Assembly (NCBI GenBank): GCA_001970955.1
Contig: MPUH01000144.1
Location: forward strand, 1-64,000
Direction: 5' to 3'
DNA: 64,000 bases
Source of the DNA: Stentor coeruleus
Taxonomy: Eukaryota > Ciliophora > Heterotrichea > Heterotrichida > Stentoridae
Numbering within the stretch: position 1 is the stretch's first letter; every line of letters starts with the position of its first letter. The notes beneath the pieces were generated by a model. That model saw nothing but the letters and a program-made list of their open reading frames with translations, had not been told where the DNA came from and did not search any database. Shown in pieces: positions 1 through 10,800 of the stretch. The translations under genes were made by a program, and so were the position numbers.

Positions 1-365
1 CTTCTTTTATCATGCTATATCGACAAAGTAAACTTTTTTTAAAGTATTTAACCCTAATAAACCTTATAAATCATTAATAATATCAATACTATATCTAAAA
101 ATATTAATTATAACTTTTTTTCATACTATGCTTTATGAAATTTATAATATAAACATTAGAATAAAGAAATATATAAATTAATACAATTACATATATGTAT
201 ATTTTTATATATATTGACTCAGAATATCAATAATAGATTAGTTTTGATAAATGAAAAAATATAATAATATATGAAGACAAGTATTTTAAGTATAACCATA
301 AGTTAAATTGACATCCTTAAGTATCTTATAAATAATAACATCAATTTTATAAAAATTCATATTAA
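1..365. other. AT-rich spacer, 3' side of the ARF gene
   Basis: Very AT-rich, with many short A and T runs and frequent stops in all frames. It lies downstream of the minus-strand ARF gene. I see no gene, RNA or repeat in it. Confidence 0.6.
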
Positions 366-905
366 TTAAATCTTACTGAGGGCATTAACTAGCCAATCCA
401 AGCCTTCAATCAAGCCTTCTCCAGTAAGCGCACACAAAGATTGAGCCTTCCACTGACGTTTATAACTCGTCAAATCCAATTTCTTAATAATATCAGCACA
501 AGTTAATGATTGAGGTAAATCTTGTTTATTACAAAATACTAAAAAAGGAACACCATCTATAATCGGATCTTTCATTAACCTTTCTAACTCATAACTGGCT
601 TCATTAATCCTATCAATATCATTTGAATCAATTAAATATATAACAGCCTGTATATTTTCAAGATAATAACGCCATAAAGGACGTATTTTATCTTGTCCAC
701 CTATATCCCATACTGTAAAGTGAATATTTTTATAGTCTACTCGTTCAACATTAAATCCAATTGTTGGAACTGTGCAAACTACTTCACCTAGCTTGAGTTT
801 GTATAAAACTGTTGTTTTTCCTGAGGCATCAAGTCCAAGCATTGCTATTCTTGCTTCGCGTAAATGTAAAAATCTAGCCCAAATTCTTGTTAAAATCGCA
901 CCCAT
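366..905 (-). CDS. ARF-family small GTPase
   Basis: A 179-residue protein, the usual length for ARF GTPases, which recruit vesicle coats and lipid enzymes to Golgi and endosomal membranes. Visible motifs are Gly2 after the start Met (the N-myristoylation position), an amphipathic-looking N-terminal helix, the P-loop GLDASGKT near residue 24, the switch I stretch PTIGFNV, the WDIGGQD switch II with the catalytic Gln, and NKQD for guanine specificity. The G5 region reads CALTGEGL, close to the classical ATTGDGL type. The similarity is to ARF1-class proteins rather than to Sar1 or more distant ARLs. No intron is needed. The gene is on the same strand as the CorA-like gene upstream, with a 296-bp gap that is G-rich on the plus strand. 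Confidence 0.95.
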   Translation of the reverse strand: MGAILTRIWARFLHLREARIAMLGLDASGKTTVLYKLKLGEVVCTVPTIGFNVERVDYKNIHFTVWDIGGQDKIRPLWRYYLENIQAVIYLIDSNDIDRINEASYELERLMKDPIIDGVPFLVFCNKQDLPQSLTCADIIKKLDLTSYKRQWKAQSLCALTGEGLIEGLDWLVNALSKI

Positions 906-1201
906 TTTAAATTTATCAGAGCAGATTGCCTTAAATATGGAGAATTTTCCCCCTTGATTTGTTAGAATATTATATAATTATCCGAGAAAAATACTAAGGG
1001 GGTAGAGTATGTGATAATCATATTTTTTCCTTGTAGGAAAATTATTAATAGGGTTTTAGGATAACAAAAATAATTGGGTTTAGTTTTTTAAGGAAATTAG
1101 GCTGATAATAAAGTTTTTAAGATATAAAGTAAATATTTTTGTATTGAAAAAGTTGATTTTATTAGTATTAGGTTAAAGTAGTTAGATATGAATAATGATA
1201 T

Positions 1202-2491
1202 TTAAAACCAGCCAATCTTTTTAAAATACAAAATGCAAGTAATAATCCATACAAAAGTAACCCCAAGTATCGTATAAAAAGGTTGTAGATTGTTTATTTG
1301 ACCTCCAGGGATCATAATATTAGTACTCCAAAGTCCTTCTACAAGAATTAAAGGAACTACTATAGTTGATAGTCCAGAAAAAAATTTCATCTTCTCACCT
1401 ACACTAAAAGAACTTCTTGTTAAAGTATCTTCAGCACATGTGTGATACAAATTTTTTGCATTTGCTAGGAGTTTCTTACTGGTACTCATAAGCTCTTTAG
1501 CTTTTTTAATCCTCCCTGATAATCCAAGCAAATAAAACTGAAACCCAATATCATCCTTATAAATATTCACCAATTTATGTAAAATCTTTATTTTAGGCTT
1601 CACCAAAATTCCTAAAAAAATCAAATTCCTCTCAGCATTATTAAGCCTAACCTGATACTCAGCTCTTTCTTTATAGCTAATCTCAGTACTAAAACACATG
1701 CATGTCTTTGATTCTTTTACCATTCTATATACAAAAAATTCATACCGGTTTATAATAATTTCAAAAACTTTAAACAAAATAACTCTAATTGATGAGCTGT
1801 TTTCTATATNACATGTCTTTGATTCTTTTACCATTCTATATACAAAAAATTCATAGCGGTTTATAATAATTTCAAAAACTTTAAACAAAATAACTCTAAT
1901 TGATGAGCTGTTTTCTATATGAATCGTCCTTTCAACTTTACTTTTCTGTGGTGAGTCCCAAAAAAAATCTGAAAATGTGTTTTCTTGGTTAAAAACTGGA
2001 TCATTAGGGTAATGCTTATAGTTTAAAATAGATTTAAATAAATGTTCAACAAAAAATACAGGCTCAAATGATAATATGAGGATCATATCAGGAAAAACAA
2101 TCATTTTCACTTGAATAGGGCAGTCGAAAGCTTCTGAAAAAGATACATCGCTGATAGCAATAAAAAAATAACTATCGAAAACCATTACATAATCCTTTTC
2201 TTTAAAACTCCATTCGCAACATTCTGCTTGGATCAAAGGGTTAAGTTTATATTCTTGAAAAACCATTTCTATTGTTTCTTTGTTACAGACTTGCAAATAT
2301 AGCAAGCAAGGTCTTTGAAATAACAAGTTTTTACTATTCAAAAGTTCTTTTGGGTCTAAGATTCTCACAATTCTTGATGTTAAGTCAAACAGTAAACACG
2401 GAATTGGAATGTTTGGAAGTTGTCTTTCCGATTTCACATCCATACATTCTGTTTGCTCCTCTGCATTTAGCATAGGTCTATCAGTGTCCAT
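1202..2491 (-). CDS. CorA/Mrs2-like membrane protein (copy 1)
   Basis: The frame encodes 429 residues as assembled, but about 37 are an artefact of the duplicated segment around the N at 1810; the real protein is near 392 residues. It has a long helical cytosolic region and two C-terminal hydrophobic helices near residues 360-425, the layout of CorA magnesium channels. The loop after the first helix reads GLWSTNIMIPGG, where CorA proteins carry the GMN signature. It is clearly paralogous to the next gene upstream: both share the block NPLIQAECCEWSFKEKDYVM and the block CFSTEISYKERAEY or close variants. Its start codon is only 18 nt past the stop of that paralogue and in the same frame. Transport of Mg2+ is a family inference, weakened by the changed signature. 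Confidence 0.75.
   Translation of the reverse strand: MDTDRPMLNAEEQTECMDVKSERQLPNIPIPCLLFDLTSRIVRILDPKELLNSKNLLFQRPCLLYLQVCNKETIEMVFQEYKLNPLIQAECCEWSFKEKDYVMVFDSYFFIAISDVSFSEAFDCPIQVKMIVFPDMILILSFEPVFFVEHLFKSILNYKHYPNDPVFNQENTFSDFFWDSPQKSKVERTIHIENSSSIRVILFKVFEIIINRYEFFVYRMVKESKTCXIENSSSIRVILFKVFEIIINRYEFFVYRMVKESKTCMCFSTEISYKERAEYQVRLNNAERNLIFLGILVKPKIKILHKLVNIYKDDIGFQFYLLGLSGRIKKAKELMSTSKKLLANAKNLYHTCAEDTLTRSSFSVGEKMKFFSGLSTIVVPLILVEGLWSTNIMIPGGQINNLQPFYTILGVTFVWIITCILYFKKIGWF
1701..1920. repeat. Duplicated flanks around the single N at 1810
   Basis: Positions 1701-1809 and 1812-1920 are the same 109 bp with one mismatch, separated by an N. The spacing is 111 nt, so the frame of the CorA-like gene is kept and the protein gains 37 residues including an X. 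Best explained as two overlapping contig ends that were joined without being merged. Confidence 0.9.
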
Positions 2492-2509
2492 ATTTATAAA
2501 AATAGTTTA

Positions 2510-3715
2510 TCATATATATCCTATTTTCTTTAGGTACAAAAATCCAAATATAAAGTACCAAATGCTAACTCCGATCATAATGAAAAAAGTTGAAGTTGTT
2601 TCATCTTCTTGTCCTGGAATCAAAACATTTGTTCCCCATAACCCAGTCATTAAAGCTGGTGGAAGGAATAAAGTGCTAATACCAGCATAAAATTTCATAA
2701 GATTTCCAGAACTAAATGAAGTCTTCCTAAGATTGTCATCAGAACATGTCATATAGAGCTGTTTTGCTTTTTCTAATAATTGAGTCCCTGTCTCGATCAG
2801 CCCATTCATTTTATTAATCCTTCCTTTTAAGCATTTTATATAAGGCCTGAATTTCTTGTCATGTTTATAGTATACTAAAAGGCTTTTCATTATTTGAATT
2901 TTAGGTCTTACTAACTGAGATAAATAAATCAATGATTTTTCTGATACACTAACTCTTACTAAATACTCTACTCTTTCTTTATATGATATTTCTGTAGAAT
3001 AACACATACATGTTCTACATTCTACTAAAAGAGAAAAAAGGATTTTCTCATATCTTGCTATAAGAGTTTCTAGCATTTTATGAATAATCGAATCTATTTG
3101 CGAACAATCCTCAGTTGAAACCTTTCGATCTGAACGAATTTTTTCATTTTCTAAACAGTGGTTTCCTGTTATTAAGTACAGTTCATCACAAGCGTCCATA
3201 AATTTTGGAAAGTTGATGAACTTTAAATCGTCATTGAACAACTTTTCAACAAAATACACTTTATCATAAGAAATAACTAATATAAAATCTCTGTATACTA
3301 ACATTTTAATCTGTATAGGGTTTTCTATATCTTCATTAACTGAACAATCGCTTATAGCTATAAAGTAAAAATTTTCAAATATCATAACATAATCTTTTTC
3401 CTTAAAGCTCCATTCACAACATTCAGCTTGTATTAAAGGATTTAAGTGATATTCATCAAATAGTCGTTGAATTGTTTCTTTTGTATCTATTTTCAAATAC
3501 AAAACACAAGGTTTGTACTTTAAAAGATTTTGGATTTTAAGAATTTCTTCCAAACTTATGTTTATACAACTTTTTGTCATTAGGTCAAAAATTAGGCATA
3601 TTGTTGTCATTTCAAATGGTATTGTATCAACTTTATGGCTTGAAGAAGTTTTTTTTAGATCTTCGTCAAAACTTTTTCCTTCGATAATTTGGCTTTTTGA
3701 TTTTACAAGATCCAT
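2510..3715 (-). CDS. CorA/Mrs2-like membrane protein (copy 2)
   Basis: A 401-residue protein with a long helical soluble domain and two C-terminal transmembrane helices (about residues 335-355 and 375-397). This is the CorA/Alr1/Mnr2 plan, in which pentamers conduct Mg2+ across plasma, vacuolar or mitochondrial membranes. The signature loop reads TGLWGTNVLIPGQ; eukaryotic relatives read TGLWGMN at this place, so Met is replaced by Thr. It shares long blocks with the next gene downstream, including ECCEWSFKEKDYVMIFE, so the two are a tandem duplication. The start Met is followed by DLVKSKS and no better upstream start is seen. The stop TGA at 2510-2512 is followed by a second stop, TAA, and then by the ATG of copy 1 in the same frame. 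Confidence 0.8.
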   Translation of the reverse strand: MDLVKSKSQIIEGKSFDEDLKKTSSSHKVDTIPFEMTTICLIFDLMTKSCINISLEEILKIQNLLKYKPCVLYLKIDTKETIQRLFDEYHLNPLIQAECCEWSFKEKDYVMIFENFYFIAISDCSVNEDIENPIQIKMLVYRDFILVISYDKVYFVEKLFNDDLKFINFPKFMDACDELYLITGNHCLENEKIRSDRKVSTEDCSQIDSIIHKMLETLIARYEKILFSLLVECRTCMCYSTEISYKERVEYLVRVSVSEKSLIYLSQLVRPKIQIMKSLLVYYKHDKKFRPYIKCLKGRINKMNGLIETGTQLLEKAKQLYMTCSDDNLRKTSFSSGNLMKFYAGISTLFLPPALMTGLWGTNVLIPGQEDETTSTFFIMIGVSIWYFIFGFLYLKKIGYI

Positions 3716-4282
3716 GAATTGGTAATTTATAAATATATTTTTATTTTATATATTCAATATTACAACGTTTTGTATTTTTGAAGTGAAACGCATTTCTCTT
3801 ATGTTTTATTACAAAAAGATATATTTATATTCTTCAATACTTTATATAAATTATAATATGTATTCGCTGTTTTTATAAAAAATATACTTTCAATAGTTTG
3901 TAGCATTAAAAATTACGATTAATAAGTAGAATATAAATTTCCTTATAATATTTTTTATACATTAAATTATAATCATTTTCTATTACTGAACAAACTTGTA
4001 TTTGCTTTTCATTTTCTTTTTTTATTTTATTTATTTATTTATCATGACAGAGTCTTAGGGAAATATTTAATAAGTATTTTTGATTTTATTTTTCAAGTTT
4101 CTAAATGGACCTTAGAACTTTTCTAGCTTTGCCATTATTTATTTTAGATTTTTTGAAGCATCAAGAAATCATCTTTACTATTTATTATTTTTACTTCATA
4201 ATCCCAAAAGCAAGCTTATTTTTTAGTTCGGCATAAAGGTGATTTATAAATATTTACTTAATAAACTTTATCTTGCAAATAA
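3716..4282. other. AT-rich spacer
   Basis: AT-rich sequence between the start of CorA-like copy 2 and the stop of the coiled-coil gene. It should hold the promoter of copy 2 and the 3' end of the neighbour. No further feature was recognised. Confidence 0.55.
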
Positions 4283-5743
4283 CTAATTCTGCATCCCTTT
4301 ATTAAACCATATATGCGGAGAATCATTACAGCTTAATGAACTAGAAAACGAAGTTGGAATATGATGTTTGCGACCATTGCTAAAAATTCTTTGCTTTCCA
4401 GGATTAGCACTTGCCACTCTTTTACTAGGTTTTAAATAAAAACCACTAACATTAAGATCATTTTCAATAACTTGTGAAGTATTCGCTGTTTGGTCCATGA
4501 TTCTTGTCGCTGTAGTACTTGACATTTTAAATGTTGTTTTACTAGTTGGTCTATTTAATTGAAGCATTGATCGTAAATATACAGCTTGATCTTGTAAGTT
4601 ATCTTGACTTGAAGATATATTAAGCATTCTGTTTTCAAGTTGTTGTATTTGTTTAGTTAAAACTTCAAGTTTAAATTCATTGTCTTCTTTTTTATTGCAA
4701 TAATCAATCCTTGCGATTTTTTCATTTAAAAGTAAGCAACTGTTAGATAATGATCCTAGCTGGACTTTTATAGTACTCATTTCTTTAAACCCTTCATGAT
4801 TTTTCATAGATATTTCAATAGCTTTTAGTTGCTTATCAAAATCTTTGAGTTGGCTTATAAAATTTTCTTGAATCATCTGCATCTCTTCATTAAGTTTACT
4901 GGTATCTTCTTTAATCATACCAGCCAGATCTTTGAAAACACTTTCATAATTTGTTCTTTGCACTGCCCCTGCTAACTTTAATAAATCTTCAGTATTCGCT
5001 TTGTTTTGTTTCATAGCTAAAACTTCAGGTAATACCGATAATAGTTTATTTTGACAATCATCAGCTCTAAGTAAAGCTTTAACTGAGTTTCCCTCAAATT
5101 TTTTCATCCTCGTAAGCAGATAAGCACCTTTAAGTCTATTCCATCCCCTTTTCACCCTTTTCATATCTTTTTTCTTAAATATTCTTTTAAACAGTTCCCG
5201 AGATCTTTTTTTACTATGCGCGATATTCTTCCATTTAGTAAAAATTGCACAGAGCCTGGTTTTTTTCCCTTCGATTATCTTAACATTTCTAACAAAATTT
5301 ATAACATTTTTCCTTTCTTCACTATGTTTATTCATCTCGGTATAGACTCTTCGAAAACTTTCCATAGTAAATTCACGAAATGCTTTAAGCTGTTGTTTAT
5401 TGTCTTCGATATTATCATTAGTTAAGCTTGTTGTTTGCTCTACTTTTCTTTCAAGTTCATTACTGATTTCATGCATAACATTTAGAGCCACAAAAGTTTT
5501 ATTTGAGTCTTCAGGTTCTGATCTTTTACATACAAAGCCGATTATTTCGCTGTAGGTTGGACGTATTTTGAACTCTTCATTGAAAGTTGACAGAATTTGG
5601 TTTTGAATGTTCGTATGGTGGTATAGAGTATTGACAATTTTAACCAAGAGGTTCTAATTAAGATATACCCTTAAGACTTCAAAAGTTAGTTCTTCATAAG
5701 GAGGAATTAAGGTTTTTTTGTTGAAGTCGAGTAATTCGGCCAT
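4283..5743 (-). CDS. Coiled-coil protein, two exons
   Basis: The first exon (5669-5743) starts MAELLDFNKKTLIPPYEE and joins the second exon (4283-5653) across a 15-nt intron at 5654-5668, giving about 481 residues. Without the intron the frame has a TAG and the start would be the weak internal Met. The protein is rich in Lys and Glu. A very basic segment sits near residues 150-200 (KKRSRELFKRIFKKKDMKR), and heptad-like coiled coil follows from about residue 230 to 410. The tail is Ser/Thr-rich. No catalytic domain is visible. The composition suits a cytoskeletal or basal-body linker, but this is only a guess; I do not recognise the family. Confidence 0.75.
5654..5668 (-). other. 15-nt spliceosomal intron
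   Basis: On the minus strand it reads gtatatcttaattag. It has GT...AG ends and is exactly 15 nt, phase 0, between a 25-codon first exon and the long second exon. Removing it deletes an in-frame TAG and joins the two parts in frame. Confidence 0.85.
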
Positions 5744-7820
5744 GGTTTGAATTTTATAGTATAAGAATATGATAAAACAAAAGGAATATTTTTGAGGAAT
5801 TTATTTATGAGAATTGATTATTAAATTCTGAATATGCGATTTGATATAATTTGTTATATATTATTATAAGGCTATGATTTTTTATAATGATAATATTAAG
5901 TAATATAGTTGGATAGTTATAAGAAAAGATTTTATGGATTAAACATAAAAATATGATAATTTTTTGTAGAGATTGGATTATATGATAGTAGCTATATGTA
6001 ATAATGATATAAAATAATCTATGATGATTTAATGAATTTAATATATATTAAATGGCAAATGGTTTATGATTCTTAAAAATTCTTAAAAAATAAAGGTCTT
6101 TGATTTCGATTTTTATATATTTTTTTTATTGATTATATTCTGAGTTGATAAAAATTATATCGATTATATCAAATATTGTTAGTAACATTTTCAACTGGAG
6201 AATACCATTTTTTATAATCACTTATCTGCTAGTGATTAAGTGGAAATCCAATCGGGTTGAAGCAAACAATAACTCAGGAAAATTCAAATCCAATACTTTC
6301 AATAATATTTCAATCAAAAGCATATATCTACAATATTTTAAATATAAAACTAGATTTTTAACTCTTTTAAATTATTCAAACAATGACTTGATACTTATTT
6401 AACTAATTAAGATAGTAGTATTTATAAAAACCATAAACTACATCACAATTACCAAATTTTGAAAGAAAAAAAATGATATTCATTGCAAATAAGTTTATAT
6501 ATTTCATGCAATTCATGTTTACTTACCATTACAAAATGGGTTTATATTTTATATAATTTCTAAAATTAATATTAAACATAAACAATCCAAAGCGTAATTT
6601 TCAAAAAACTATAAGACAAAACTCTAGAAACAGTTTTCTATTCAAAGTTGATATTTCTTTATGATACCATTACCTCCCTAATTTTAGACTAACTTTTTTT
6701 TTTTTTGACATAAATCCCTCAGTTCAAAAATCCGCAATGCATATTCCAAATGATAAATTCTTAACATGTTGAAGCACTAGTTCTAGTTTTAGATGTGAAA
6801 TTATGCTTTATTTGGCTTAATTTTTGCAATTACAGGTAAATTTGCTCTAAATACAAATATTCTAATTTAAGTACAAGAAGTCAAGCTACTTTTATTCTAA
6901 AACTTGTTATTTTCAGACTTGATACTTTAAAGATACTTATATTCTATAGCAAAGCTGATTTTCACAGTAGTTTTACGATAACTAATAACCAAAATCCTCC
7001 TGGTGCTTATATTATCTAGGCCAGGACTATGAGAAATGGATGCTTTAATATTCATCAAAATCAAAGAATTACTCAAAAACACTAAACCCTAAGACCCGAT
7101 ATGAAACTAACAAAAGAATAATTTCATGTCTAATGTATTGACATAGTTTATAAAATTTACATAACTTACAAGCCTTATACATAAATACTTAAACTAATGG
7201 CATTTGATCAAAATTACTATTTTACATTCATCCTATTCACTAAACATCAGTGAATTATTACCCCTATATACAATTCTTTGATTCTGATAATAAATTATTG
7301 AAAGTTGCTAATTTGGTCATATGATAAACTTTTTTTTAGTTACATGATAATTTTTCATGCCTTTTGTATTTTCCATTGCGAATAATATTTTTTCCTAATT
7401 TTAGGCATATTCTTTTATCAAATTGTGTATGAATTCTAAGGTTTATACTCTTGGAAGTACAAAGTATTACTCACCATTTTCACAGGCTAAATAAATGTTC
7501 TGAGAAGGCATAGGCTAAAGAGGCTTATTTGTGAGTGGATTTATATTCAAAGTTGTTATAGTTAGTACTTGTAGGAATCATAGAAAAAAAGCCCTTTCGA
7601 TAATAAAAATTGCTAACGAATCATTGAAATTTTCGATTTCATTAGAAGTGAATCTAGTTCGAATTTTATGTGTTTTTGTATATAACTGGTGATTATATTC
7701 GAGAGAAAACATAAATATTGGGTGCTAATTAGGATTTATGATTAGATAAAGCGAAATTCTAAAATTACCCAATTTTGAACTGCTATTAGGCATATATAAG
7801 TTGGAATTTCTAATAAAGTA
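5744..7820. other. Largest gene-free stretch, 2.1 kb
   Basis: This divergent spacer lies between the coiled-coil gene (minus) and the Ca2+-ATPase gene (plus). It is AT-rich and dense with stops. A frame of 85 codons at 6145-6402 has no supporting bias and is not called. A less AT-rich patch at about 6950-7110 contains a possible short hairpin, with a TCCTGG arm at about 6998 and a CCAGGA arm at about 7021. No tRNA-like A and B boxes were found. It probably holds both promoters. Confidence 0.5.
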
Positions 7821-10800
7821 ATGGCTAATCTTAATAATAAAATAATGGATAAGAATGATGATGCTTCTTACACTCTGGTTACTCCAACGACTCGAAGGAA
7901 TTTTGGGAATACGGTGGAGTCTTTGACAAACTTGGTTGAAACTTATTTGAAGAGGGACTTTTGCGAAGAAGTTGACCAGCTCAAAGAGGAAGGTGTTGAG
8001 TCATATCAAGAAAACCTTAAAACAAACTTTGATAAAGGTCTAAGTTCCTCTGAAAACTTCGACAGTAGAATTGAGTTTTATGGTTCTAACAAAAAACCTG
8101 AGCCCGAGTTAGATTCTTTCTGTATGCTATGCCTTGAACCATTAAGCGACAAAATCAACATTATCTTACTAGTCCTAGGAATTGCCAGTCTAATTATCGG
8201 GGCAACAGGTGAACACCCTTCATACGGTTGGGTTGAAGGTTTTGCTATCTTATTAGTCGTCTTTATAATCGTTATGGTATCTTCCACTATGAACTATTCA
8301 AAGCAAAACAAATTCAAAGAACTTCAACAAATACACAAAAATCGTGCTGGAATCAGTATAATAAGAGATGGTGAAAAACAATTCTTACATCCAGAAGAAG
8401 TTTTAGTAGGTGATATTATAATGCTTGCAACCGGAGATATAATTCCATGTGATGGAATTGTCTTACAATCTCATTCTTTACTTGTAAATGAAGCTGCTTT
8501 AACTGGAGAAAATGATTTAATGCATAAAGAAAATTTGAAACATTGCAGTAAAATAAGGAGACAAATGAAAAAAGTTGCTAAAGAAAATGATATGACTCCT
8601 AATAAACATGATGTCCCAAGCCCAATTGTCATATCTGGTACTTCAGTTGCTCAAGGTACAGCAAAGATTGTTTCTATAGCCGTTGGGCCTAATTCAAAAG
8701 AAGGAAGAATTTCAGAACTTGCTGAGCAGGAAGTTGGAAATACTCCACTTGAAGAAAAGCTTGATGATGTTGCTGATAAAATCTCTTTGGTCGGACTTGG
8801 AGCTGGACTTTTTGCCTTAGTCGCCCTTTATTTAAGATTTTTCATTCGTTTAGGAATGGATGACTATGAATGGAAAGGTAGAAGTAATATTACTGAACTT
8901 ATTGGCTATTTCCTTTTAGCTTTCACAGTTGTTGCTGTAGCTATTCCTGAAGGGCTTCCTTTAGCTGTTACAATCTGTCTTGCATACTCAGTTAAAAAAA
9001 TGCAAAAAGACAATAATTTAGTTAAAAAACTTCCGGCTTGTGAAACCATGGGTGGTGTTGATATGGTTTGTTCAGACAAAACAGGAACTTTAACTCAAAA
9101 CATGATGGTTCTCAAAAGATTTGGGTGCTTTTTTGGGAAAAACGACATAAATGCTCTTGATGAAGAAAAACTCCACAAGCTTTTTGCTAGGTCAGGTGAT
9201 TTTTTCAAATTACTTAAAGAAGGAGTTAGTCTTTGTACTGAAGCAAGAGTTGAAGCAAAAGAAAACCCTGCTGATAATGGTGTTGTTGTTGAAAAAGATG
9301 TAGGAAGTCAAACTGAGCTGGCTGTGATTAAAATGTTGAGAAAAATTCCTGATAATAATGACGATTATTTGAAAATAAGGAAAACATATGAAGAATCAGT
9401 ATTGAAAATAAATCCATTTAGCTCAGAAAGGAAGAAATCTAGCATTGTTGTTCAAAGACCAGATGGGGCAAGAAGAGTTTATGTTATTGGCGCACCTGAT
9501 TTTATTATAAAACACTGTACACATGGTATTGATTTAGAAATGAACATCCATAGTGTTGGTGAAGAAGAACAATTGAATTTCATCAGAATTCAAGAAGATA
9601 TGGCAAAATTTGGCTTAAGAACTTTATCTATTGCCTTTAGAGATCTTGAAAGCGATGAGTCTGTTGATGAAGTAAATCAGAAAAACCATCCAATTTTAGA
9701 ATCAAAAGAATTAATTGTCATTGGAGTTTTTGGTATTTATGACCCTCCACGCCCTGGTGTTGATACAGCTATTGCTAAATGTAATCGTGCTGGTATTAGA
9801 GTTAGAATGGTTACTGGAGATAATGCTAAAACAGCTGAAGCTATAGCCCGTGAGATTAATATTACTACTGAGTTTAGTAGGGTTATGGAAGGTCCTAGGT
9901 TTAATGAACTTGTTGGAGGAGTCATGTGCTCTAAATGTACAACAGAAAAAGAATGTGAATGCCCAAGACAAGGAAAAGATGCAAGAGAAGATGTGGTTAA
10001 GGATTTCGAAGCATTTAAGGAAATAATAGAGACAATTGATGTTCTTGCTAGATCAGCTCCAGAAGATAAATATACTATGGTTACTGGACTTAAACAAATG
10101 GGCCATGTTGTTGCTGTGACAGGTGATGGAACTAATGATGCTCCTGCTCTGCGTAAAGCTGATGTCGGCTTTGCTATGGGTATTGCTGGTACAGAATATG
10201 CTAGACAAGCTGCGGATATTATTCTTGTTGATGATAACTTTGGAAGTATTGTTAAAGCTGCTATTTGGGGAAGAGGAATTTACGATAATATTCAGAAATT
10301 CATTCAATTCCAGTTGACAGTAAATGTTGTTGCTGTTGTCTGCGCTATTGTAGGAGCTATTACCATTCAGCAGTCAGCTTTAACTGCTGTGCAGATGCTT
10401 TGGGTTAATATGATCATGGATTCTATGGCTTCATTAGCTTTAGCTACTGAAGAACCAACAGAAGGAGTATTAGACAGAAAGCCTCAAGATCCTAATGAAT
10501 TTATTGCAACTCCATTGATGTTCAAGCATATTTTCGGTCAAGCCATTTGTATGTTGGCTTTGATTTTTGCTTACTTGTTTGATGGCGAAAATATGTTTAT
10601 AGAATATGAACACAATAAAGATATTCTTACAAATCCAGATAACAGTGACTTTGTCTGTTCAGGAAGGCTTTATGATTTTAATTCAGGTGAAGATTATAAA
10701 CGATATGTTGATGATTATGGTCCAAGTAGACATTTGACATACCTTTTCAATATTTTTATTTGGTTCCAGATTTTCAATGAGTTCAATGCTAGAAGGATTC

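Noticed and set aside
6145-6402. An 85-codon plus-strand frame in the large spacer
   Set aside because: Ile/Asn/Ser-rich composition equals translated AT-rich noise, it has a non-ATG start, and no motif or bias is seen.
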